Origin: Hedera helix
Taxonomy: Eukaryota > Streptophyta > Magnoliopsida > Apiales > Araliaceae
Assembly (NCBI GenBank): GCA_947179155.2
Contig: OX359276.1
Span: forward strand, 48,230,953 to 48,294,952
Length of the DNA stretch: 64,000 bases
Reading direction: 5' to 3'
This document shows positions 10,731 to 23,193 of this stretch, one piece after another. The notes under the pieces were generated by a model, which was given only the letters and a program-made list of their open reading frames with translations, was not told the origin of the DNA and made no database searches. How positions within the stretch are numbered: the first letter of the stretch is position 1; each line of letters starts with the position of its first letter. The translations under genes and the position numbers were made by a program.

Positions 10731-11938
10731 CTCACATAAATCTTCATTTGGGCTACCACATTGGTCTTTGAGTTGAATTCCATGTGGACTTCCAGATTAC
10801 TTTTGTTTGGGCTCTACAATTAAACCAATTGGGCTACTAGTTGATTTATTTAATTTGCTAACATAGGGCTCCCAACACTTTAAATCATTTGGGCTAACTA
10901 TGATACTTGAAATAAAAATAAGCGTTGGACTAGTTTAAATTAATTTGGACTACCATATATATTTCTATGTGGTTTACTAATTAAATCATATAATGTTAAT
11001 ACATTGGGCTCATTAAATAAATACATTAGTTTAATTATATAATTCAATTAGACTTACTATTTATAAATCAATTGGACTACTTAATTGAGTTATTTTACAA
11101 AACACTAACGCTTAACATATCTTGGACTTGTTTGTTAAACCCTAACATACATACATACAAGTACTACAACTTGATTCAATAAACTACCATATAACCTTAC
11201 ATTGGGCTCGTGATATAACTAACCACATAACCTACACATATATTACCGCATTGGGTTAACTTTAGTAATTCATTTATTTCTTCTTCCTCACTAATCATAT
11301 AAGTAATTCAATTGTTAATTATTAAACTTCTCATTTGCCATTCAAGGCCAACATTCAAGCTTGATCACATAAGCTCTTCTTACATTTCTTTTTTATTCTT
11401 TAGTTAATTATCACACAGTAAATTAACTAACTTAATAACTCTCATCGCATGACATATACACATACACATACACATACATAACCTAACTTCACACATCATA
11501 TTTTCTAATGAATATAATTAAATAAAAAAAATTAGGTTCGTAATTTTCTCGGTCATTCACAGTGGAAGGCAAAAATGAGGCCTTGATGAAATACATCAAA
11601 TAAATACTATGTTTACATTATATAATTCAAATAAATACTAAATCTATATGTAAAGAAAGATATTAAATCATGATCATAACTCAAAACTCAATTACGGATA
11701 CATTTAATCAAATTCAAATGCTTAAATAAATAAATAAATAAATTGGGTCACTGGGTCGACCAGGTTTTGACCAAAACTGATTTTATTGTTTGAACCGGAC
11801 TGGACCGATTTCAATTTTTACAGGTCGAACCGACGGTCCGGTTCGGGTTTAATAACCTTGGTTATACTATCATATCAGTTTTAAATTTGAGATGTTTCAA
11901 ATTAATTTTAAATAAACTAATAATAATCTTATATTTTA
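10254..11938. other. AT-rich spacer with an AT microsatellite
   Basis: An (AT)n run fills about 10648-10728 and a short one lies at 10466-10479. From 10740 to 11530 the phrase ATTGGGCT recurs many times; the solo LTR to the right carries the complement AGCCCAAT at similar density. An MITE-like tract with GGTTCGGGTTTAATAACC occupies about 11745-11870. No gene was recognised. The last five bases, TTTTA, are the target duplication of the next element. Confidence 0.45.
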
Positions 11939-13357
11939 TGTAATATCCCAGATATTTACAAGATTTGTAAATAAGATTTTAAATATTAATTAAAAGTTAT
12001 GGTTTAAAACCTAGAGTTGTAGAAGTGAGATGTGTGAAAAATGGGTGAACATTTTTTTTTAACATAATTTATTTGTTAGAAATTAAATGTGTGAATATTG
12101 TAATGATGCATATAGAGAATTTATTAAGAAAATAAATTCAATTGAGAAGTGAAGGTAGTTATATTAATATACATATATATACCTAAAGTGTGTTTGTTAG
12201 CCAAATAAAAAGATGAGTAAATTAATACCCAATTAAACTAATAAATTAATTAGTTTAAATATGAAGTAAGAGAAAAAGTCATGAAATATAATTAATTAGG
12301 TTAATTATATTGGTTATGAGTTAGAGTTATATAAAAACTAGAATGTTTGTCTAGAATGATAATATTAAGAAGTTAATTAATTACGTAATTAACTTAATTA
12401 TTAAGTTGTTGTATAGAGTCCAAATAATTTAATTACTACTAGTGGACTAGCCCAAAATGATTATATGTATTAGCCCAACATGAGAATACTTGCATGAAGG
12501 TGGGTAATTAAATATGAAAGCCCAATGAAGTTAATGTAACAATTTAAAATAATGAGCCCAAATATTTAAAAAGTCAATTGATGGTGAATGTGTTAGGAGA
12601 ATATTTCTCAAGTATTGATTGAGGGTAGAGAATTAACTAATGTAGGGTTCATCGAATAACTCTAGTTGGTAGACAAGAGAGAGCATTAACTAAACGTTAG
12701 TTAATTGCTAAGTAAGTAAATACGGTGATGAGAATTAACTATGGATAAGTTAATTGAGTAACCCAATGTGATAAAATAATTTAAGACAAGTCTAATTGGA
12801 TTATATTATAAGTCCAATTGAGGTATTAAACTAAGTTAAATAAATTAACCTAGTAGTCCATGTAATTAATTAAACCTTGATTCAAGTTATAATTAATCAA
12901 GCCCAATGCTTGTTTTAATTAAATGTAACATAGGGTATGTAATGTTAGCCCAATGTAATAATTAAATTATGTCAAACCAAATTAAATAAATGAGCCCAAT
13001 ATAATTTAATTCTAAGATCCAAAGTGGAGCCCAATGTGCAAGTATAGGTGAATATGTATACATATGTTGGTGTATATATATATGAATGCTTATATAATGA
13101 TATATGATATAAAAATAAAGCTAAATTGGTGTAATAAATTGTAAATCCCAAATTTTGAGTGGGTCCCATATGGAAATGTTGAGTGTGGACTTCTTATGGC
13201 TTCATTTACACTCCAAAAGTTGCTTACAAGCAACCTTGATGGATGTCACACAAATGGTCATTCATGGTAGTCATTCTATGCAATAGTAATCTAGTTTAAG
13301 CTACTAATTTCTCCAACACTAGTTGATTATGAGGTTAATGAAGGATTAACATTGTGC

Positions 13358-13365
13358 TATAAATA
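13358..13365 (+). promoter_or_regulatory. TATA box of the solo LTR
   Basis: TATAAATA is followed after about 30 bp by a probable transcribed leader rich in GAGAGA. This is the expected U3/R arrangement of a plus-strand LTR promoter. Confidence 0.55.
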
Positions 13366-14364
13366 GAAGTGTTTCACTCATTGGTGAGGTTGGTTGTTCA
13401 TTTGTAGCATTTTCTAAAGAGAAAAGGGAGAGCTTCTTGAGAGATATAGAGAGTTACTCTTGTGAGATTGATGATCTACCAAGGAAATTTGCTAGAGAAT
13501 GGACAAGAGGAAGTCACAAGCCAAGTTCACATCAAGAGGAAGAAGATCATCAATGTCTAAGAGGTTAAAAAATGTTTTAAACCTTCTTTAGTTCATTTTT
13601 ATAGTCTATATAGGTTTTAATCGGTCAAAAAGTATTTTTAACTAATCAAAAGTTATTTTGATGCTGTAGAAGTCTAAATCTATGATATATAGATAGATTC
13701 ATGGTTTAGTACGTTTAATACAAGTATTGGTATGTGTGGTATGCAAATAAATGGAAGAAAATTTCATATTGTGTTACCGGTAAAATCCTAGATGGTTCGA
13801 TCATAAATTTCTTGTCAAAATATTTTCAAAAATGTGATTGAACCATAAAATATTGTAAAACAAGAAGTTTGAAAGACAACAACACTAAGTTGGTGTCATT
13901 TGGATGTGTAGAGTTTATTTATTCAAGTTTGAACCATTAAAACCAATGATTTGTGATTTTAGTTTTCACTCTGTCCTTGTGAGCCGTTTTTAGTATAGTT
14001 CCGTTTGGAATTTGAATTTGTGATCTAAAAAGAAATTTTAGAGGGGAAAATTCCGATTAGAATGGATACAAGAATCACATCAAAATGTTTTAAAATGAAG
14101 AAGTTATGACTGTCGGAGCATCAGAGGGTCGAGTAGTCCATATTAGAATTTTGTGTTGAGCGCCCCGGTGCCCAAATTTGGCCTAAGTTGAGAGCCCCGA
14201 CTTTCAAAACAGAATGTGCAAGTTGTCTGGGTCGGGTCGGGTCGGTCCGGGTCGGCCGGGTCGAGTTTTTAATGAAAATTTAAGTTGAAATAAGTGTAAA
14301 ATGAATGGGTTTAAATACTAAACCAATATATGAAGTTTATTAGTAACTAATTGGTAGCTAAATA

Positions 14365-17300
14365 TGTGACGCCCCCAAATCTAGGCCCACACAGCCCAAA
14401 CTTGAGTCGTCAAAAGACTACAATAAAATTATTACAACAACGTACAACAATACAGTGGATAATACAACACAACTAAGTCTTCATTATTATTGCCACACTA
14501 TTTTATAACACGTGAAGACTATGATAGCTATCCCCGCACTCTCACTCCATTCCCCGGCTAGACCCCGTTACGTTCTCATCTCCTGTTGAAAAACAATGGA
14601 ACGAAAAGAAAGGGTGAGCTCAAATAGCCCAGTAAGAAATATCATGACTAAGATAATGACGAATAATTTATCATTAGCCTTCAACAGTTGAGTTCTTGAT
14701 AGAATACAATAGACTACAAGGTTTATATCAAAAACTGCAGTTAAATTCTTAAACAACGTTCAGATCAATAATAGCAGCGGAATGAGCAATCTATTAGAAG
14801 AATAATGCAGACTATAATGTCCACTCGCTTCTCTTTTTAGTAAAAATATCATCAATTTTTATCATCTGAAATACCATTAGTCAAGATAATACAACTTCAC
14901 AGTTCCTGGTCATAATCATGCAGATCAACAGTTCGTCTTTGCACTACGGGCCAAAGACATTCAATATAACACCAATGGTCATGATTATACCAGATTCAGC
15001 CTTTGGTCATAATCATACCAACCAACAGTTCATCTTTGCACTACGGGCCAAAGAGAACATTCACCACGTGTCATAAAAGACACCGAACAGATGTATCGCC
15101 TTTAACCTATCATCTGTTCAACAATTATATCACATCTGTGCCCCCGGCCACAGATATTCACAACAGCTTGATTCTTGATGATTAGTACAAATAATAGTGA
15201 TACAATTGATGAACAGAAGAAACAGGATAAACAATAAGTATCGGAAGTTTACTTTGTGCAGATTCAAATAATGTCCAAATTGCCAACATGATGTGGAGTG
15301 AAATTTAAAAATGATATTCAAGATCCACAGTTCAGAATAACGATTACAGTTCAATAGAAATGTTCAGAAAATAGGAAGGTTCAGTTGAACTAATGAAATT
15401 CAACTATTATGGAACATATAATATTTTCAGGAATTATAGAAGCAATAGTTCCATAATAAGTTTCGATTTAGGTGTATGGAAGAAAATAATATCCCTTACC
15501 GTAGCAGGTTTGATTAACAAAAGGTGAAGGGAATTAATATCCCTTACCATAGTAAGTTTGAATAATGGAAGATGAAAAAGATGGTATCCCTTATGAGTAT
15601 AAAGGAAAATGATATCACTTACGAATATGGAATAAAAGTGTCATGTGATAATTCGTGTAGACAAATTATTTCCACACGAGACAAATAAAAAGGGTTATTC
15701 ACCAACAGGCGATAATCCGCACCGTAAGGTTATTCCCATCAATTTGAATACGAATAGTTATTCACCAAACAGGCGTAATCCGCACCGTATGGTTATTCCC
15801 ACAATTTAATAGAATTTGAACACGAAGAGTTATTCACCAAACAGGCGTAATCCGCACCGTAAGGTTATTCTCAAAGATTAATAAGGAATGAATACATAAG
15901 GTTATTCACCAACAGGCGGTAAACCGCGCCGTAAGGTTATTCCCACAATTTAATACATGGAAATAAATGGCACAAGAAAGAAACGATATTATTTTCGAGA
16001 ATCAAAGAATGATAATCCCTTCAAGTAAGAAAGAAAATAATATCCATTTATGATGATGAAAAGAGTGATACCCCTTACCGTAATAAATTTAAGAGTGTGA
16101 AAAGAATGATATTCCTTACCACAGTAAATTTAAGAGTTTGAAATGAATGGTATTCCTTACCTTAACACGTGACTGGATATTGATTTAAATGAGGTTGATC
16201 AACCTATATATTTATAATATAAATTAGTAATTACCACATATAAATTTCAAAGTGTATAATAACTCGTATATTATGAACTATCAAAATTATATATATTTAA
16301 CATAATTTTTGTAGTATAATATAACAACTTTCAAATAGTTTTTAAAATAATATTTCAAAATAAATCTTCTAAAGAAAGCTTTTAAAAATGAATCTTCTAA
16401 TAGAAGAGTCTTCTAAAGGAAGTTTTGTGAATACCGCGAAATATATGAATTTATGAAATTACTACTCTTTAATAAAAGACTTACTTGAAAAATTTCTGCA
16501 CTCCTTTTGGCTTTCAAACTCTCAAAATAACCTTACTATTCTCAGAGAAAACTCATAAAATTCTTATAGAAAAATTTTATGTTTTAGGTGTGATTTTTCT
16601 ATTCAGCTGAACAAGCTATTTATAGGGGAAAATGGGGTACTATGCGTGGTAGGTGGGCACTGTGCATTTGGTAGGTGAGAGAGGCTGCGCAAACGTTTTT
16701 TTTTAAAAAATTTCAATACTTGCACAGTAACTTTGCACAGTAACTTTAAAATTTTCAAAAAGTGAACAGTAATGAACAGTAACTTTTGTCAGCCGATGAA
16801 TAGTGATTTCCGGGAGTGAACAGTGACTCCAGAGTAACTTTTCCGATGTGAACAGTAACTTCCGTCAGTGAATAGTAACTTTTGAAAAATAATAATATTT
16901 ATTTTATTTTATTTTATTTTATTTATTCTACCTGTGGATCCAACATATAAAATAATGCTACAACAATGATAACAATAATGTAAGAAACACGTTACATATT
17001 TTTATTAATTTAATAATATAAATTATAATGTATTTGCTACTGTGACAATTATTAGATTCAATAATTTTAAACTACAGTGCACCAACAATTATTGACTCGA
17101 TGATATGAAATACAGTGTAATGACAATTATTGAATCAATAATGCAAAATACTGTGTAGCAACAATAATTGAATTGATAATATTATGCAGTGACAATTATT
17201 GATGAAATGATGCGTAACAATTACGGTGTCAATTATCAGACCAATAATATAAGACACTGTGCAATACCGTGTGCTACTGTAGAGTACCGCATGCTACTGT

Positions 17301-17647
17301 AGAATACCATAAATTACCGTATGCTACTATTCTTTTATCACCAGTATTTAAATAGTTAACACCGTTGACTATTTTTATTTAAAAAGGTTACTTCTGTCGT
17401 TTTCTATATCCGACAATTATTCCGTTGTGGGGTCCACAAATAATTTGTTATTTCGGCGCCGTCGTACGGCCCGAATATTCCCCGACAAAACGAATATTCC
17501 CCGACAAAAAGAATATTGTCCGACAAAATAAAATTTGCACATAACATCCTTAACTTTCAATTTTGTCAATTTAACCATTTACTGTTTCAGGAAAAATATA
17601 TATGAAGAAAAATTAAATTTTGTATTTCATAAATTCGGGGTCTTACA
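14365..17647 (-). mobile_element. Nested solo LTR of the Ty3 element family (TSD AAATA)
   Basis: On the plus strand the block starts TGTGACGCCCCCAAATC and ends CGGGGTCTTACA. AAATA flanks both ends (14360-14364 and 17648-17652). It is an older relative of the 2998-bp LTRs at 35248, 43088 and 60145: the same order of motifs, but 3283 bp long with many substitutions and indels. It has four instead of five copies of the 60-75 bp repeat near 15690-15952. Its minus-strand TATA box is TATTTATA at 16617-16624. No internal retroviral sequence is left. Confidence 0.9.
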
Positions 17648-17689
17648 AAATATTTAACATAAAGACTAAAGTTAACATAATTAAAAAGT

Positions 17690-18450
17690 TAACTATTGAT
17701 ATTATTTGAAGATTATTAAAATATTATTAAATGATCAATAATATTAGTATATGATTAAAAAGTTATTGAATGATGAATAACATTTGTAAATAATTAAAAT
17801 ATCATTACATGGTTAATAATATTAATAAGAGATTAAAATATTATTAAATGGTTAATAATATTAATAAGTGGTTAAAATATTATTAAATGATGAATAATAT
17901 TAATAAGTGATTAAAATATTGTTAAATGGTTAATAATATTAATAAATGATTAAAATATTATTAAATGGTTAATAATATTAAGAAGTGAATAAAATATTAT
18001 TAAATGGTTAATAATATGATTAAGTGATTAAAATATTATTAGATGGTTAATAATATTAATAAATGATTAAAATATTATTAAATAGTTAATAATATTAAAA
18101 AGTGAATAAAATATTATTAAATGGTGAATAATATTAGTAAGTAATTAAAATATTATTAAATAATTAATAATATTAAGAAGTGATTAAAATATTATTAAAT
18201 GGTTAATAATATTAATACGAGATTAAAATATTATCAAATGGTGAATAATATTTGTAAATGATTAAAATATTATTAAATGGTTAATAATATTAATAAGTGA
18301 TTAAAATATTATTAGATGGTTAATAATATTAATAAGTGATTAAAATATTATTAAATGGTTAATAATATTTGTAATAGATTAAAATATTATTAAATGGATA
18401 ATAATATTAATAAGTGATTAAAATATTATTAAATGGTTAATAATATTTGA
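17690..18450. repeat. 39-bp AT-rich tandem array
   Basis: About nineteen units of roughly 39 bp share AAATATTATTAAATGGTTAA and TAATATTAATAAGTGATT. G and C make up only about 10% of each unit. The array belongs to the larger solo LTR and lies just after the nested LTR insertion. Confidence 0.92.
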
Positions 18451-19720
18451 ATGTAGTTGTATACTTGTATATTATCAAAGGTAAATGATATTTTAAGGTA
18501 TTTGGTACATTATTAAATGTCCAAATCATTAAGTTATGTAAAAGAAGAAATCTTAATTGAATTAAACCAATATAGATAGTCTATTGTGACTAAATTTTAG
18601 ACAATTTATTAAAAATGGGTCGTGCGAAGAATGTGTGGTGAATGCGTAAGGTGGTTAAGCGTACCTGACATGTCTAACTAGGTTTGGGCTAGGGTTTTTG
18701 TCCGGAACTAAAGGTTCGTGTGTCGGACATATTAAGAGTTAATAATTTGAAATTAAGGTCTTAAGTTATGACCAATTAATCGTCATTGTAACTAATGATT
18801 ATGTCGATTTTATATATAAATTGTAGGTTGAACGAAAGACGCAAATAAGCGTAAATGGTAGAAGCGAACCAAACAAGTTTTTCAGAACTTGCTCTTATAT
18901 GCATTAATATGCTATAATTTGATGTTATATTATTAACATGAAGATATTTTGATGATATTTGTGATATATGAATAAAATGAGATGCGGTTACATGTGAAAT
19001 ATGTACCGATATGAAGCATGATTTGCTAGATGCTAGTTGTTTATTGTATGTGATGCATAAGAAGTATGAAACATTTATAAGATGAAATGCATGATGTAAG
19101 AATAAAATGCAGAGCATGTATAATATGTGAAGCATGTAATGTGTTATATGTAACTGTTGAACTTGCTGAGCCGTCGTGCTCACTCTTGCCTAAACCAACA
19201 TTTTCAGATAGTGTAAATTATTTGAGGTTCTCGATAAAGATCAAGGAACAGGAAAACATATTACTTTCACTGAAGATCTAAATGTCTGTTGTAGATATCA
19301 GTCTGAATTGGACAGGTAAATGATTGTGTAGTATAATACTTAGTTGGTATGTTATATGAGTATTAAATACTCAAATTTATTGTAATAGAATGTCGTATCA
19401 TGTATGATATTAAGACAGACTAGGAATGTATAAAGATTGTGATTCTTGAATAGAAAGAGATGATGTAAAATTGTAAATAAATGATTATTTAGCAATTATA
19501 ATATTGTTGTAATTCATGAGGAATAAAGAAAATGTAGTACTAGTGTTGAACCGGATCCGATGTTAAAGGAACCCGTATTTGGGGTTGTCACATTTTAGAA
19601 CAAAGATATTAATAGAGGTTTGTGGTAAAGGTATATATAATAATTTTAAAATTTTATTTATAAAGTGCATAATAATAGAGTGACGTGTTACTATACATTG
19701 TTCATACAGCCGGTTACTAA

Positions 19721-19880
19721 GAGTACTATTATAACAACCACATGCAGGGATCAAATTGGCTTAGCACTATCTGCCGCTAGATACTCTAGTGACAGGGACC
19801 TTATTGCTTTATAGAACTTCTAGCGGCAGACAATTTTTAAGTTAATTTGGCTCCTACATGTGGTAGCTATAATAGTACTC
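19721..19880. mobile_element. Foldback-type MITE
   Basis: GAGTACTATTATA on the left is the exact complement of TATAATAGTACTC on the right. The pairing continues with interruptions through CCACATG and CTGCCGCTAGA towards the centre. At about 160 bp it is a small foldback element. No clear target duplication was found. Confidence 0.6.
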
Positions 19881-19900
19881 CCAACAACGGTTGTTATAGA

Positions 19901-22401
19901 CAGGGGCGGAACCACATACAGCGCAACGGTGGCAGATGCCTCCGCTGAAGTTTTTTGGTGGATTATTTTGGTAGATTGAAACTTGAACCTGTATAAATTA
20001 TATAAATTATTTTATTCCTCATTTACATGCTTAATGCTCTTCCTTTTTCTGATGCGTATGATGCATATGAATTATTTTATTCCTCCTTTACATGCTTTTC
20101 CTTTTCCCAATCATTGTAGAGCTACACTTTTCCTTTTTTCCTTTTTTCTATCTTTGTCTCTTTCTATCTTTGATATTTCATTTGTTTATATGCACCCAAA
20201 AATCACCATCTCTTGTTAGATAAAATACTGTCTCTTATATAAAATCTCTTAAATTTCTCAACGATATTCTAGTTCAATTCCTTTTGATCAGATTAACTGA
20301 TTAAGTTATGTATGATTTTTTTTATTAGGAATTAAAGTTTTGTTATTTGATGTGTGAATCGAATAGTCATATTTCCAGTGTTCTAAAAGGCACTCTAGGC
20401 GGGCGCCTAGGCGTTAGGCCCTCATGAGCGCCTCGCCTAAGGCAAAGACGGTCAAAAAAGTGCTCCAAGAAGTTATGCGGGCCTTAGGCGGTCAAGGCCC
20501 TGTTTGATTTAGGCGGGGCTAAGCGCGGCCTAGGCTTAAATTTTGGGCTACAATTGTTTTATTTTAATATTTATATAAATATTGATATATTTATTTTTCT
20601 AATGATTTATTATATTCATAATACAAGTTGTAGCATATCAAATCACAACAAGAAATGAATAAGATCAAGTCAAAATAATTTTATTATAGTTATAATTTTT
20701 GAACTTGTACCAAATTCAAATTATATAAATGATTATACGTTTGTAATATTTAGTTTAATTCAATATAATTCTTAGATTTTTAAGTTTTAATATTAAATTG
20801 AATTATTAAAATTTTAAAATTTATTATTTAATAGCAATCTTGTTTATGAATAAAACTAATACGGTAAAGATATGTTAGCTATACTTAGCATATGGTATTT
20901 GTCATTTTCTTTAAGTCTTCAATTTTAAATTTTGAAGATTACATAAATAAAAATATTTTCATAGCTAATAATATCAAATGTCTCATTTAATAAATTCACA
21001 CTAATTTTTAAAAATAACATTTATTTAATTTTTTTTAGAGAGAAGAAATACATTCAAAATTCGTAAAGATGAACAACACAAATGTCTAACAAATTTGAAA
21101 TTAATATCATCCAATCATATTCATTGATTTGCAGGTGAAAAAAATATATCCAAAACATAATGCTAATGAAAATAACCATGTCTGTATACAAAACTTGATA
21201 GAAAGTATCAAACTAAATATTATGCTAGCTCAAATTCTCTTTAACTCATTGTTTGCTCCCTTAACCTCCTAATTGTGCTCTGAACTGTCACAGCGGCAAC
21301 AGTGTTATTGTATAGAAAAGATAGATCCAAAAATGGAATTAGTGGCATGTAAGATAAAAATAGTAGAAAGGTAAAACTACTAGAGGATTATTACTTTAAT
21401 GTGTATGCAAATGCCTTTATTATAGGTTGTTTTACTTTATTTTATTAATTTGTTTGGATAAATATAAGATAAAATATTAAAATTGACTTAAAATAAAAAA
21501 TCTCGCCTAGACCTCCTAGGCGCTAGCCTCCCCCCCCCGGTCGCCCGCCTCCCGTCTAGTGCTTTTTAGACCATTGCGTATTTCAGATTTTATGTTATTG
21601 TTTATTTCGTTTAAGAATCTTTATTTCTCTTTGTATTGTTTTAGATCTGCATATTTTTATCAATCTTTGGTAGTTTGGTTGTCAGTTGATCTTATTTAAG
21701 TGAAAATTATTGTATTGCAGATTTTTTGGGAAAGTTCCTGTCATAGTGAAAATTAAAGGGGGAAATTGAAGATCAATTTTTTTGTTGTTGCTATATTGTT
21801 GTTTTTTGACTTTTTTTTTGTGGTATTAGCTGTTAATATAACAAAATAAGGATAAAATTAAAAATTTATTGCACAAATATTGTACTATACATAATTTATT
21901 TTTTGGCAAAGCTGCTGTCATAGTGAAAATTAAAGGGGGGAAATTAAAGATCAATTTTTTTTGCTATATTTAATGTAAGCAGTAAGCACATACTAGAAGT
22001 CTAGATTTTTTTTATAAAAAAAACACTCAAATCAAGATAACCAAATTTGAATTGAGTTGTGTTTGTGACTTGTGAGTTGTGTTTGTGTGTTAATTTTGAT
22101 ACGTTTTGCCTTGATTTTGTTTGAATATAGAAAATAAATTTAGTTTGTGATTTTGAAAATAAATTAATATTGGACAGTTGAAATTGTATTTCTTCGAGAA
22201 ATTGTTCAAATTGAACTATAATGTATTTGAAACTATTGATAATAAAGCTATCTTGGAACATTTTCAAGTTATGGGGCCTAGGAGAATAGCTCTGTATTTT
22301 GTAAACTTTTAATATTAAGATTATTTTAACTTTTATTTTTTATTTAAAAAAAAAAAAATCAAATCCGCCCTTGCTGAGACAAAATCCTGGCTCCGCACCT
22401 G
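19901..22401. mobile_element. hAT-like non-autonomous element
   Basis: The ends are CAGGGGCGGAACCA on the left and, read inward from the right, CAGGTGCGGAGCCA. The flanks GTTATAGA (19893-19900) and GCTATAGA (22402-22409) match at 7 of 8 bases, as for an 8-bp hAT target duplication. No transposase frame was found in the 2501 bp, and a second element is nested inside. The rest is AT-rich non-coding sequence. Confidence 0.75.
20376..21576. mobile_element. Nested hAT-like element
   Basis: The ends are CAGTGTTCTAAAAGGCACT and, read inward from the right, CAATGGTCTAAAAAGCACT. The flanks CATATTTC (20368-20375) and CGTATTTC (21577-21584) match at 7 of 8 bases. Both subterminal regions are rich in CCTAGGCG-type repeats, a common feature of subterminal transposase-binding regions. 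The middle is AT-rich and has no gene. Confidence 0.75.
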
Positions 22402-22434
22402 GCTATAGATGACTATCATATATATATATATATA

Positions 22435-22463
22435 CTAGGGATAACCCGTGCCTGAAGACACGG
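22435..22463 (-). other. Helitron A 3' terminal hairpin and CTAG end
   Basis: On the minus strand a GC-rich stem with one unpaired position is followed by GTTATCC and CTAG. This is the usual replication-termination signal of Helitrons. The base after CTAG is T. Confidence 0.9.
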
Positions 22464-22995
22464 TATAACTAATACAACAAAAAGAACAATAAAAAAAGTA
22501 ATATAAATATACATCACTCCAGTAAAACATCATTCAAGCAATACAATGTTTCAAAACAGCTTCAATCTCATATTCAGAGAGAAGTTTCAAGCAGCATATC
22601 TTTAGCACCTGAATAGAAATTTGTGTGAACTGAATAGCAATAGCACTTGTACAAAAATTTAAACTGTACCATTCTGTTTTCATCATCAGGTTAGATGGCA
22701 AGCAAAAAAAATATGTAATTCATTTATAGCAATTTGTGTGAACTGACATATTAAAAGGGACCAGCCAAAGGCTACTCCCCCCCTCCCACTCTTCTGCAGC
22801 CACCCAAGATGAAGGTAAAATACAATAAAGAACAATATATATCCCTTTGAATTTTAAATACAAATTTACTAATGTAGGCTTTTGTGAGTGCAATTTCCAT
22901 GGTGGAACAATCTACAATCCATGTTTAATGCAAACACAAAATTAAGAGAAATTTAACAGAGGAAGGCTAATGAAAGGGATATCATACTTGTTTGA

Positions 22996-23193
22996 TATAA
23001 CCTTGGCACCTGATTCTGCAACGGATTTGATGAGCTCCTCAACCTTTGCTTCTTCTGTTTTTGCATAATTCTCAAGCTGCATAATCCTAAATTCAACTGG
23101 TATTCGTTGAAATACCTGCTCAGCATTATGAATAAGGACAGTTCCTTTTGTTTCAGTTGTAGATGTATCGACGCCACCAGCAAACACAGCTAC
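22996..23193 (-). pseudogene. CCT8: Captured CCT8 exons, copy 2
   Basis: Two exon pieces are present: 23116-23193 (VAVFAGGVDTS...HNAEQ) and 23076 down to about 22996 (LENYAKTEEAKVEEL...GAKVI). Together they match a continuous segment of the theta chaperonin apart from the intron. The intron between them (23077-23115) is only 39 bp and keeps GT...CAG. This is shorter than plant introns usually allow, and it is free of stop codons so that the frame reads through. After GAKVI the family sequence stops and unrelated residues follow. Confidence 0.85.

Larger units (their letters stand above)
11939..19592 (+). mobile_element. Solo LTR of a large Ty3-type element (TSD TTTTA)
   Basis: The unit starts TGTAATATCCCAG and ends GGGGTTGTCACA. 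It is flanked by TTTTA at 11934-11938 and 19593-19597, a perfect 5-bp target duplication. Without the nested LTR and its extra duplication it is about 4366 bp, within the range of large plant chromovirus LTRs. No primer-binding site, polypurine tract or polyprotein remains, so the full element has recombined down to one LTR. It contains a TATA box at 13358 with a CT-rich leader after it, an AT-rich tandem array at 17690-18450 and a second solo LTR. Confidence 0.88.

Noticed and set aside
10424..10783. A 119-codon minus-strand frame
   Set aside because: It crosses the AT microsatellite and encodes an isoleucine-tyrosine run.
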